Shown here: in pieces, positions 21,385 through 29,676 of the stretch
Layout: the number at the start of each line of letters is the position of its first letter
Position numbering within the stretch: position 1 is the first letter of the stretch
Assembly: GCA_947624995.1 (NCBI GenBank)
Contig: CANQMS010000020.1
Span: forward strand, 1 to 33,408
Source of the DNA: an uncultured Clostridia bacterium
GTDB lineage: Bacteria > Bacillota > Clostridia > Oscillospirales > CAG-272
DNA: 33,408 nt
Direction of reading: 5' to 3'
Notes under the pieces: generated by a model
What the model saw: the letters and a program-made list of their open reading frames with translations, nothing else
What the model was told of the DNA's origin: nothing
Databases searched by the model: none
Position numbers and translations under genes: made by a program

Positions 21385-22237
21385 CATCAAAAAGTGGCTC
21401 GCCTATGACTACGACCTCGACGCGGCGCCGGTGATGCCCGACCCGGTCGAGCCGGACGTGGAGGCGCCGGACATCTCGTTCTGGCGCAGCCTGCGCCGCC
21501 GCGGCGCGCACCGCGCCCTCTACTACGTCGCCGCCGTCATATGCAGCATCATATTGGCGTCGACTTTGATCCTGACCGTCTCCGGTATGCCGCGCTACGG
21601 CGAGGACGCCGAATTCATGGACACCGTGACATACGAATATCTCGCGCACGGCATGGAATACACCGGCGCCGTCAACATAGTCTCGGGCATAATCCTCGAG
21701 TACCGCGCGTTTGACACGCTCGGGGAATCGTTTGTCCTGTTCTGCGCCGTCACCTGCGTGCTCGTTCTGCTCCGGATCGACGACGGCAAAGACGACGTCT
21801 CGCTCCCGTGCCACGATCTGACGGGCGACGTTATCCTCTCCCGCACGATGCGCGCGCTCATTCCGTTCATATTTATTTTCGGCATATACGTGCTCCTCAA
21901 CGGGCACCTCTCCCCCGGCGGCGGATTTTCCGGAGGCGCCGTCCTCGGCGCGGGCATAATCCTGCTCTCCTCCGCATACGGTGAGAAAACCTCCGGCAAA
22001 TTCGTCACCGAGCGCACGTTCCGGATCGTGACGACGTCCGCGCTGCTCTTTTACTGCGTCGGCAAGAGCTACACGTTTTACACGGGCGCGAACGGGCTTC
22101 ACTCCTTTATCGGGAACGGCACCCCGGGCAACATCCTCTCCGCCGGGCTGATCCTCCCGCTCAACGTCGCGGTCGGACTCGTCGTCGCGTGTACGATGTA
22201 CGGCATATACCGGATGTTCAAGGAAAGGCGGTTCTGA
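21368..22237 (+). CDS. mrpB: Fused MbhE-MrpB subunit
   Basis: 289 residues from ATG 21368 (GGCGGTGA upstream; a longer frame from 21311 would run deep through the previous gene). Residues 55-145 resemble MbhE, the last segment of MrpA (TGAVNIVSGIILEYRAFDTL, GESFVLFCAVTCVLVLLR). Residues 155-289 are MrpB/MnhB (LTGDVILSRTMRALIPFIFI, then YVLLNGHLSPGGGFSGGAVL). In Mbh these are two genes (E and F); here they are one protein. The N-terminal 50 residues are soluble and contain EPDVEAPDISFWRS. Confidence 0.9.
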   Translation: MKIRDNIKKWLAYDYDLDAAPVMPDPVEPDVEAPDISFWRSLRRRGAHRALYYVAAVICSIILASTLILTVSGMPRYGEDAEFMDTVTYEYLAHGMEYTGAVNIVSGIILEYRAFDTLGESFVLFCAVTCVLVLLRIDDGKDDVSLPCHDLTGDVILSRTMRALIPFIFIFGIYVLLNGHLSPGGGFSGGAVLGAGIILLSSAYGEKTSGKFVTERTFRIVTTSALLFYCVGKSYTFYTGANGLHSFIGNGTPGNILSAGLILPLNVAVGLVVACTMYGIYRMFKERRF

Positions 22238-22241
22238 CTTT

Positions 22242-22619
22242 ATGGGAAACCTTATCTATAACTACGAGGAAGCGGTCGCGCTGATCCTCTTTTCGGTCGG
22301 ATTTGTGACGCTGCTTTTCCACCGCAACATGATACGCAAGCTGATCGGCATGAACATCATGGACTCGGGCATATATCTGTTCCTCGCCTCGATGGGATAT
22401 ATCTATGACCGCCGCGCCCCCATTGTCGAGGGCGGCGACACAAATCCGGTCAACTATATAAACCCCGTCCCGGCATCTCTCGTTCTGACGGGGATCGTCG
22501 TCTCCGTCTCCGTCACCGCCGTCATGCTCTCCCTCGCGGTTCGCCTCTATGAGCGGTACCACACACTGAATCTCGATGAGATCTACGCTATGTCGAGGCG
22601 GAGGTCGGAGCACAGATGA
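22242..22619 (+). CDS. mrpC: Mrp antiporter subunit C (NuoK-like)
   Basis: 125 residues with three helices, homologous to NuoK of complex I. The core LLFHRNMIRKLIGMNIMDSG (residues 24-43) and NPVPASLVLTGIVVSVSVTA (residues 74-93) are diagnostic of MrpC/MnhC. Four bases follow subunit B, and it overlaps the next gene by ATGA. It matches MbhG in gene order. Confidence 0.94.
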   Translation: MGNLIYNYEEAVALILFSVGFVTLLFHRNMIRKLIGMNIMDSGIYLFLASMGYIYDRRAPIVEGGDTNPVNYINPVPASLVLTGIVVSVSVTAVMLSLAVRLYERYHTLNLDEIYAMSRRRSEHR

Positions 22620-24121
22620 GCTTTATCGAAAATCTCCCGTTCCTCTCCGTCGTCGTGTTCCTGTTCGCCGCCGTCGTCTGCTCCGTGCTGAAGCCGCGCG
22701 CGGCGCGCGCGTTCACCGCGGCGGTCGAAGCGCTCGTCGTCGTCTTCTCCGCGCTGACGCTCTTTTACACATACACGGTCGGCGAGCCGTTCCGCTACAA
22801 CATGGGGCACTTCGACGCGCCGTGGAGCAACCAGCTCCGCGCCGGCGTCCTTGACGCGCTCGCGGCGCTCGCGTTCTCGTCCGTGCTACTGCTCTCCCAC
22901 ATCGGCGGCATACGCTATGCGAAGATCGACATCGAGCAGAAAAAGCAGAACTCGTACTGCACGCTGCTGAACCTGATCGGCGCGGCGCTCATGGCGCTCT
23001 CCTACACGAACGACCTCTTCACCGGGTACGTCTTCCTCGAGATATTGACGCTTTCCTCCTGCGGGATCCTCGTGATCCGCCGCCAGGGACGCACGACGCT
23101 CGCCGCCGCGCGCTATATGGTCATAAATCTGCTCGGCTCCGGTCTTTTCCTGCTCGGCGTCACGCTCTTTTACGGCACGACCGGGCACCTTCTGATGGAA
23201 TATATCAAGGTCGGCGTCGAAAACCTCGACGCCACGGGCGAATACTCGATCCCGCTGACGGTCACGATCGGTCTTGTCTCGGCGGGACTCGCGATCAAAT
23301 CGGGGTTGTTCCCGTTCCACACCTGGATGCCGGACACATACGGGACAGCGACCCCGACCTCTTCTGCGATCCTGTCCGGCATCGTCTCAAAGGGCTACAT
23401 CTTCCTGCTCATAAAGATCATGTACCGCGTCGTCGGCACGGGGACCGCAGCAATGACGGCGGCGTGCCACATCCTCTACGTATTCGGCATGATCGGCATT
23501 GTGATGGGTTCGTTCTGGGCGATCAAATCGAAGTATCTGAACCGCATGATAGCGTATTCGTCGGCGGCGCAGATCGGATATATTTTCGTCGGCATCGGGC
23601 TCGGCGGGGACGCCGGGTTCCGCGCCGCGATATTCCAGGTGCTCGCGCACGCGTTCACAAAGCCGCTGCTCTTCATAGCGGGCGCGCGCCTTTCGGAGGC
23701 GTCCGGCGACAGTCAGGCGTTCTCCGCCCTCCAGGGCTCCGCGCACCGAAGCCGCGCCGCCGGCGCGGCGTTCGCCATAGGCGCGATGTCGATGGTCGGC
23801 ATACCGACGCTCGCCGGGTTCTCGACAAAGCTGTATTTCGCGATAGCCGCCGTCGAGCACGGCACGCTCGTCGACCTCGCGACGCTCGCGGTCCTCGCGG
23901 TCAGCACGCTCTTAAACGCGCTCTATTTCATCCGCACCGTCATTCGAATATATACGCCGTCGCCGGCTCCTGAGCCGCTGCCGACGTTTGAGCCGTCGCC
24001 GGATAAACACGACCCCGGGCTCGCCGCGGCTGTGGGATTCGCCGCCGGGATCCTTTTCCTCGGCATTTTCCCCGGGACCGTCTCGTCCCTGATCCTTACC
24101 GGGCTTTCGATGTTCGGTTAA
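22616..24121 (+). CDS. mrpD: Antiporter-like subunit 1 (MrpD/MbhH type)
   Basis: 501 residues, 13-14 predicted helices, the NuoL/M/N-like proton-translocating family. The TM5 glutamate is in LFTGYVFLEILTLSS and the TM7/TM8 lysines in GLAIKSGLFPFHTWMP and LSGIVSKGYIFLLIK. Typical later motifs include KSKYLNRMIAYSSAAQIGYI and GIPTLAGFSTKLYF. It follows subunit C directly, as MbhH does in Mbh, and is best regarded as the MrpD equivalent. The spacer to the next gene is 52 bases, the longest gap in the operon. Confidence 0.94.
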   Translation: MSFIENLPFLSVVVFLFAAVVCSVLKPRAARAFTAAVEALVVVFSALTLFYTYTVGEPFRYNMGHFDAPWSNQLRAGVLDALAALAFSSVLLLSHIGGIRYAKIDIEQKKQNSYCTLLNLIGAALMALSYTNDLFTGYVFLEILTLSSCGILVIRRQGRTTLAAARYMVINLLGSGLFLLGVTLFYGTTGHLLMEYIKVGVENLDATGEYSIPLTVTIGLVSAGLAIKSGLFPFHTWMPDTYGTATPTSSAILSGIVSKGYIFLLIKIMYRVVGTGTAAMTAACHILYVFGMIGIVMGSFWAIKSKYLNRMIAYSSAAQIGYIFVGIGLGGDAGFRAAIFQVLAHAFTKPLLFIAGARLSEASGDSQAFSALQGSAHRSRAAGAAFAIGAMSMVGIPTLAGFSTKLYFAIAAVEHGTLVDLATLAVLAVSTLLNALYFIRTVIRIYTPSPAPEPLPTFEPSPDKHDPGLAAAVGFAAGILFLGIFPGTVSSLILTGLSMFG

Positions 24122-24173
24122 GGGGCGCAAATAGCACAAAAGCTCTTACAAAAAAGGAGTGTCACAAACCGAA

Positions 24174-25592
24174 ATGATGATCGTCTCTTTTCTCCTGCCC
24201 GTTATCGCCGGCGCGCTCTTGCCGCTCCTGCGCCCCGGTGAGGTGCTGCGCCGCGTATATGTTACGGCGGCAGCCGCGGTTTCCGGCGCGCTTGCGGCAG
24301 CCGCGGCGTTCTCGGGCAGCTCCTGCACGGTTTTATCTCTCGCCGAGGGGCTCGATATAAGCTACGCCGCGGACTCGCTCTCCGCCGTTTTTGCCGTGCT
24401 TTTCTCCGTCTGCTGGCTGCTTGTCTCGATATACGCGCCGACATACATAAAGCACGAGGGGCACGACGACAGGTTTTTCGCGTTCTTTCTTCTCACGCTC
24501 GGCGCGATGCTGTCCCTCTCATTCTCCGCAAATATTTTAACTCTCTACCTCTCCTTTGAGCTTGTGACGCTGCTGTCCTTCCCGCTCGTGCTGCACTCGG
24601 GGACAAAGGATGCCGTCGCGGCGTCGATGAAATATCTCTTTTATTCCGTCGCAGGTGCGCTTCTTGCGCTGTTCGGCATGATATTTATCTATTCGTATAC
24701 TGACGCGGGCGCGTTTTTGCCCGGAGGGACTCTCACGGAGGCGGGGCGCTATCTGCCGCTCGCCGTCTTCCTCTGCATAATCGGATTCGGCACGAAGGCA
24801 GGCATGTACCCTATGCACGGATGGCTGCCGTCCGCGCACCCGGTCGCACCTGCCCCCGCCTCGGCGCTGCTCTCCGGCGTTATCGCGAAAGCGGGCGTCC
24901 TCGCCGTCATCCGCGTCGTCTTTTACACCGTCGGCGCGGACGCGGTGCGCGGAACTTGGGTCGCTGTCACATGGATGGCGCTCGCGGCGGTCACGGTCCT
25001 CATGGGTTCGATGATGGCGTACCGCGAGGGCGTCCTCAAAAAGCGCCTCGCATACTCGACCGTCAGCAACATCTCCTACATCATGCTCGGGCTCTCGACG
25101 CTGACGGCGACGGGCGAGCTCGGCGGGCTCCTTCATCTCATCGCGCACGCGCTCGCCAAAAACGCGCTGTTCCTCGCCGCGGGCGCCATTATATATAAAA
25201 CGGGCAAAACCGAGGTCTCCGAGCTCTCCGGCATCGGACGCCGTATGCCCGTGACGCTCGGCGCCTTCACCGTCGCCTCCCTCTCCCTCATCGGCATACC
25301 GCCGCTCCTCGGCTTCACTTCAAAATGGTATCTCGCCTCGTCCGGCATCGGACTCGGCGGTGCGGCCGCCGTCATCGTTCCGGCGGTGCTCATAATTTCG
25401 GCGCTCCTGACCGCCGGGTATCTCTTGCCGATAGTTATCGACGGCTATTTTCCGAAGAACGGCGTAAAGGTAGAGAAAAGGTGCGAGGCGCCCGTCTCGA
25501 TGACGCTGCCGACCGTGATCTTTGCCGCGCTCTCGCTCATCCTCGGCATCCTCGGCAAGCCTCTCTCCGACTTTTTAGCCGGTATCATATAA
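24174..25592 (+). CDS. Antiporter-like subunit 2
   Basis: 472 residues from ATG 24174; AAAGGAG is 14 bases upstream, and GTG 24159 overlaps that RBS. NuoL/M/N family: TM5 glutamate in LTLYLSFELVTLLSFPLVLH, TM7/TM8 lysines in GFGTKAGMYPMHGWLP and LLSGVIAKAGVLAVIR, and SAHPVAPAPASA. The GLL-to-LIAHALAKNALFLAAGA stretch with its helix-8-to-12 lysine is intact. It is a second pump subunit, an extra relative to Mrp (which has MrpA and MrpD) and Mbh (which has one). The last residue is four bases from the next start. Confidence 0.93.
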   Translation: MMIVSFLLPVIAGALLPLLRPGEVLRRVYVTAAAAVSGALAAAAAFSGSSCTVLSLAEGLDISYAADSLSAVFAVLFSVCWLLVSIYAPTYIKHEGHDDRFFAFFLLTLGAMLSLSFSANILTLYLSFELVTLLSFPLVLHSGTKDAVAASMKYLFYSVAGALLALFGMIFIYSYTDAGAFLPGGTLTEAGRYLPLAVFLCIIGFGTKAGMYPMHGWLPSAHPVAPAPASALLSGVIAKAGVLAVIRVVFYTVGADAVRGTWVAVTWMALAAVTVLMGSMMAYREGVLKKRLAYSTVSNISYIMLGLSTLTATGELGGLLHLIAHALAKNALFLAAGAIIYKTGKTEVSELSGIGRRMPVTLGAFTVASLSLIGIPPLLGFTSKWYLASSGIGLGGAAAVIVPAVLIISALLTAGYLLPIVIDGYFPKNGVKVEKRCEAPVSMTLPTVIFAALSLILGILGKPLSDFLAGII

Positions 25593-25596
25593 AGCC

Positions 25597-27060
25597 ATGA
25601 ACGTGTATTTTCTTCTTTTGCCGATACTGATACCGCTCGCGGGCGGCGCGCTTGTCTGGATGTTCAGGATAAAGGCATCGGTGCGAAACGCCTTTGTCGA
25701 GTCTGTCATCGTCCTGAACGCCGCCGCCTCGTGGCTCCTGATACTCAACCGCCCCGAGGGAACGCTGCATCTCTTCTCGTTCGGGGACGCGCTGCCGATA
25801 CGGCTGCACCTTGACGGGCTCGGCTCGTTCTTCCTCGGGATGGCGTCCGTTTTGTGGATATTCGTCGCGATCTATGCGTTTTCGTATATGAAGGACGAGG
25901 AGCACACCCACATGTTCTTCACGTTCTTCACCCTCTCCCTCGCGGCGACGGACGGTATCGCGCTCGCGGGGAACCTCATCTCCCTCTATCTCTTTTACGA
26001 AATGCTCACTATTGTCACGATCCCGCTCGTCATGCATGGCTGCGGAAAGCGCGACGTCCACGCGGGCTATGTCTACGCCGCGTATCAGATAGGCGGCGCG
26101 GCGTTCGCCTTCGTCGGGATCGTATACCTCGTTACCAAGACGGGCGGCGGCGACTTTGCGCTCGGCGGCTTCGTCACAGCCGATTCCGGCGACCGCTTTA
26201 TGCTCGAGGCGATATATTTCGTCATGCTGCTCGGCTTCGGCGTCAAGGCGTGCCTTTTCCCGCTCCACCGCTGGCTGCCGACCGCCTCCGTCGCGCCGAC
26301 CCCCGTGACGGCGCTGCTGCACGCCGCCGCCGTCGTCAAGGCGGGCATATTCGCCATAATGCGGCTCTCGTACTTCACCTTTGATCCCGCATTTATCGCG
26401 GGGACCGCCGTCGGAAAGACCGCGTTTCTGCTCGCGTGCTTTACCGCCGTATACGCCGCCGTCATCGCCGTCCGCGAGCATCACTTCAAGCGCCGCCTCG
26501 CGTATTCGACGGTCAGCAACCTTTCCTACATCCTGATCGGCGTGCTCACGTATACGGAGGCGGGGCTTGCCGCGGGGCTCTGCCACATGGTCTTCCACGC
26601 GATAATAAAGATGAACGCGTTCCTCGCGTGCGGCGCGTTCATGAAGCGGACGGGGCGCGCCGAGCTCTCCGACCTCTACGGCGTCGGCTATAAAATGCCC
26701 GTCACGTTCGCCTGCTACACCGTCTCGGCGCTCGCACTCACCGGCATACCGCCGCTCACGGGATTTATCTCAAAGTGGCAGCTTCTGTCGTCGTCCGCCT
26801 CCGCCGCGGGCGCCTCGCCGATCTGTCTCGTAGGCACGGCGGCGCTGATAATAAGCTCGCTTTTGGCGGCGATATATATGCTCACCCCGGCGGTGCGCGC
26901 GTTTTTCCCGCCGAACGGCAAGGAAACAGTTCCGGCTGCCGAGGCGCCGCTCGGAATGACCGCGCCGATGGTGATATTCGCCGCCGCAAACGTAATTTTC
27001 GGCATTTTCTCCGGACCGGTACTCGCCGTCTGCGCGAATATCGCCGCCGGGCTGTTTTAA
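25597..27060 (+). CDS. Antiporter-like subunit 3
   Basis: 487 residues, 13-14 helices. TM5 glutamate in ISLYLFYEMLTIVTIPLVMH, TM7 lysine in GFGVKACLFPLHRWLP, TM8 lysine in LLHAAAVVKAGIFAIMR; the LHAA-x-x-VKAG form is closer to MrpA/NuoL than the LSG form of the other subunits. Later motifs RRLAYSTVSNLSYILIGV and GIPPLTGFISKWQLL are typical. The RBS is weak, so it may rely on coupling with subunit 2, whose stop is four bases upstream. All pump residues are present, so it is probably active. Confidence 0.93.
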   Translation: MNVYFLLLPILIPLAGGALVWMFRIKASVRNAFVESVIVLNAAASWLLILNRPEGTLHLFSFGDALPIRLHLDGLGSFFLGMASVLWIFVAIYAFSYMKDEEHTHMFFTFFTLSLAATDGIALAGNLISLYLFYEMLTIVTIPLVMHGCGKRDVHAGYVYAAYQIGGAAFAFVGIVYLVTKTGGGDFALGGFVTADSGDRFMLEAIYFVMLLGFGVKACLFPLHRWLPTASVAPTPVTALLHAAAVVKAGIFAIMRLSYFTFDPAFIAGTAVGKTAFLLACFTAVYAAVIAVREHHFKRRLAYSTVSNLSYILIGVLTYTEAGLAAGLCHMVFHAIIKMNAFLACGAFMKRTGRAELSDLYGVGYKMPVTFACYTVSALALTGIPPLTGFISKWQLLSSSASAAGASPICLVGTAALIISSLLAAIYMLTPAVRAFFPPNGKETVPAAEAPLGMTAPMVIFAAANVIFGIFSGPVLAVCANIAAGLF

Positions 27061-27069
27061 GGAGGGGAT

Positions 27070-28995
27070 ATGAACGCTGTGCTGTTGATGCTTGTCGCCC
27101 TCCCCGCCGCGTCGGCGCCGATCCTGTATTTCGTCTCAAAGCGCACAAAGGCGGGCTTTCCGCTCCTCTCCGTCCTGACCGCCGCCGAGCTCGCTTTATC
27201 CGCCGCGCTTTTCTTCGGCAAAGGCTCCGCCTCTTTTCTCGGCGTCACGCTCGCCGCGGACGGGTTCCATTCGCTTTACGCCGCCGTGACCGCGTTCGCG
27301 TTCTTCGTCTCGGCGCTGTTCTCGGTCGAATATTTCAGCCATTACGAGAACCACGCCCGCTACATCTTCTTTTTTCTTCTGACGCTTTCGGCGACAGAGG
27401 GCGTCTTCCTCTCCGCGGATCTCTTAACAACGTTTATCTTCTTTGAGATAGTCTCGTTCTGTTCGTTTGTATGGGTGCTCCACGACGAGAGCGAGGCTGC
27501 CGTTTCGGCGGCGAAGACGTATCTCGCCGTCGCCGTCCTCGGCGGAATGCTCCTGCTCGCGGGGCTGCTGTTCCTCTACAGTACGGCGGGGACGCTTTCC
27601 ATCACTGCGCTTTCGCCGGAGGCAGAGGTACCGTTCTACGTTGGGATCCTGCTGCTCTTCGGCTTCGCCGCGAAAGCGGGCATGTTCCCGCTCCACATCT
27701 GGCTGCCGAAGGCGCACCCGGTCGCGCCCGCGCCCGCCTCCGCGCTGCTCTCCGGCATCCTCACAAAGGTCGGCGTCTACGGCATTATCGTCACGACCGT
27801 GCGCCTCTATTCCGGCAGCGTCCGCTGGGGCGCGATGCTGCTCGTCTTCGGCGTCATCACGCTCCTGCTCGGCGCCGTGCTCGCGCTCCTGTCCGTTGAC
27901 CTGAAGCGGACGCTCGCCTGCTCGTCGATGTCGCAGATAGGCTTTATCCTGACCGGCATCGCCTCCGCCGCCGTCCTCGGCGAGCACGCATCGCTCGCCG
28001 CCGCAGGCGTCGTGCTCTATATGCTGAACCATTCGTTCATGAAGCTGATACTGTTCTCCGTCTCCGGCGTCGTCCACATGAACCTCCACAAGCTCGACCT
28101 CAACGATATACGCGGCTGGGGGCGCGGACGTCCTCTGCTCGCGGTGCTGTTTTTGTGGGGCGGGCTCGGGCTTGCCGGTTTCCCGCTGACGGGCGGCTAT
28201 ATCGCCAAAACGCTGATACACGAGGCGATAGTCGAGTCCGCGGAGCTTCTTCCCCTCGCGCACGCGGCGGAGTGGCTGTTCCTCTTCGGCGGCGGCTGCA
28301 CGCTTGCATACATGATAAAGCTCTTTGTCGTCATCTTCGTCGAGCGTCCGGACGGGGAAATTAAAAAAACGCGCTCGATGAGCGCGCTGTCGGCAGCATC
28401 ACTTATTATAGCGGCTCTCCCGACCGCCGTGACCGGGATCCCCGCCGTATCGCGCGCCATAGCCGAGCGCGGCATGGCGTTTGCGGGAGGTGAGGGCTGG
28501 CACGAGGTCAGCTTTTTCAGCATCGGGTCGCTGTCGGGCGCGGCAATAACCGTGACGATAGGGCTCCTACTATACTTTTTCTTCGTCCGCACTGCGACGC
28601 GGCGCGGCGGCAGATACGTCAACCTGCTGCCCGCGTGGGCAGACCTCGAGCGCTCCGTCTATATCCCCGTCATTCACGGGGTCACCGCCGCCGGCGGCGC
28701 CTTGCTGCGTCTGTTCGGCGAAAACGTCATAACGGCGCGCCTCTGCCACGTATGCTTCCGCGCGTTCGAGATAGTATGTCACGCCGCGGCAGACTTTGTG
28801 GACGCCGCCGTATACGTCCTGCGGCGCACCGTCTTCCGCCGTACGGCGTCGTTTGAAAAGCGCCGCCGCACGCATCCGCTCGTTGACGCCGTCTACCGCG
28901 AGCGCGCGACGGACAATTTTTCGTATTCGCTGATCGTCACCGTCATCGGCGTTTGCGTGATACTGCTGTTTCTGCTTATAGTCCCGCACCTGTGA
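27070..28995 (+). CDS. Antiporter-like subunit 4 with C-terminal extension
   Basis: 641 residues. The first 500 are the NuoL/M/N fold: TM5 glutamate in LTTFIFFEIVSFCSFVWVLH, TM7/TM8 lysines in GFAAKAGMFPLHIWLPKAHP and SGILTKVGVYGII, and CSSMSQIGFILTG. It resembles the HyfB/HycC and NuoL-like group. Residues 505-641 form an extension: an amphipathic, Arg/His-rich helix stretch (PVIHGVTAAGGALLRLFGEN and onward to RRTHPLVDAVYRE) ending in a hydrophobic helix (YSLIVTVIGVCVILLFLLIV). This is the layout of the lateral helix that clamps pump subunits in complex I. GGAGGGGAT precedes the ATG. Last gene of the operon. Confidence 0.92.
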   Translation: MNAVLLMLVALPAASAPILYFVSKRTKAGFPLLSVLTAAELALSAALFFGKGSASFLGVTLAADGFHSLYAAVTAFAFFVSALFSVEYFSHYENHARYIFFFLLTLSATEGVFLSADLLTTFIFFEIVSFCSFVWVLHDESEAAVSAAKTYLAVAVLGGMLLLAGLLFLYSTAGTLSITALSPEAEVPFYVGILLLFGFAAKAGMFPLHIWLPKAHPVAPAPASALLSGILTKVGVYGIIVTTVRLYSGSVRWGAMLLVFGVITLLLGAVLALLSVDLKRTLACSSMSQIGFILTGIASAAVLGEHASLAAAGVVLYMLNHSFMKLILFSVSGVVHMNLHKLDLNDIRGWGRGRPLLAVLFLWGGLGLAGFPLTGGYIAKTLIHEAIVESAELLPLAHAAEWLFLFGGGCTLAYMIKLFVVIFVERPDGEIKKTRSMSALSAASLIIAALPTAVTGIPAVSRAIAERGMAFAGGEGWHEVSFFSIGSLSGAAITVTIGLLLYFFFVRTATRRGGRYVNLLPAWADLERSVYIPVIHGVTAAGGALLRLFGENVITARLCHVCFRAFEIVCHAAADFVDAAVYVLRRTVFRRTASFEKRRRTHPLVDAVYRERATDNFSYSLIVTVIGVCVILLFLLIVPHL

Positions 28996-29009
28996 CGGTG
29001 ACCCCATAA

Positions 29010-29055
29010 AAACACAGCGCACCCCGCCGCTTTTCCGGTGTTGTGCGCTGTGTTT
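29010..29055. terminator. Bidirectional terminator at the end of the antiporter operon
   Basis: AAACACAGCGCA (29010-29021) and TGCGCTGTGTTT (29044-29055) form a perfect 12-base-pair stem with a GC-rich inner stem, followed by ATTTT on the plus strand and a T-rich stretch on the minus strand. It separates the antiporter operon from the convergent kinase gene. Confidence 0.88.
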
Positions 29056-29076
29056 ATTTTGCCGGCGATAAGAAAT

Positions 29077-29664
29077 TTATCTCAGCCCGTTTGCAAAGAC
29101 CCATGAATAAAACATCTCTTTCGGAGGTTTTATGTATTCATAATCAAGCCGGGCGGGCGTAGTTTCGATGATCTCTATTGCCTCTCCGAGTACATCCCCG
29201 ATAGACTTTCCGGCAACGTCGATCTCTTTTTCATTTACAAGCGGAGCTCGACCCATGTTTTTTTCGTTCATCTTTCTCTGCAATTCAAAATCTATGAGTC
29301 CGTTGTCCGGGCGATCCCGCATCTGCTCCCGGATCTGTTCAGGATCGCTGCATACAAGCTTTATTGTGATAAAATCGGTTCCTTTGAAAACGATGGGAAT
29401 ATCCGCCGTTCTGAGATCGTCAAAGTCGGAGGCAATTATATTCTTATATCCCAGCCTGTGAAAGCACATAAGCATCGCGACCAAATTTTCCCAGCAGGTA
29501 AGCTCTTCAAGCTCGCCTGTCATCGGCTCGCTGCCGTCCCGTGAAATGAATTCGGGCACCATATTCTGTTCTATGCATGTGGTTTTATAATGCGCGAGGA
29601 GCCCGTTTGCCAAGGTACTTTTACCTATGCCGCTTGCTCCCGTTATAAAAATAAAATCTTTCAT
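29077..29664 (-). CDS. P-loop kinase-like protein
   Basis: 195 residues. The P-loop GASGIGKST is at residues 9-17 after FIFIT, as in shikimate-kinase- or AAA_33-type small kinases. A later SDFDD (near residue 79) may be the Walker B region, and RDRPDNG may supply the lid arginines. The substrate is unknown. It follows the MutS-like gene by 12 bases, as the last gene of the minus-strand unit, and ends beside the bidirectional terminator. Confidence 0.8.
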   Translation of the reverse strand: MKDFIFITGASGIGKSTLANGLLAHYKTTCIEQNMVPEFISRDGSEPMTGELEELTCWENLVAMLMCFHRLGYKNIIASDFDDLRTADIPIVFKGTDFITIKLVCSDPEQIREQMRDRPDNGLIDFELQRKMNEKNMGRAPLVNEKEIDVAGKSIGDVLGEAIEIIETTPARLDYEYIKPPKEMFYSWVFANGLR

Positions 29665-29676
29665 GTCTATATGGTG

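Noticed and set aside
21287-26598. Several long minus-strand open frames across the antiporter operon (for example 21287-22102, 24537-25148, 25585-26598)
   Set aside because: GC-rich codon bias leaves few stops in the opposite frames; their translations are rich in Arg, Glu, Asp and His and resemble no protein, while the plus-strand genes are clear.
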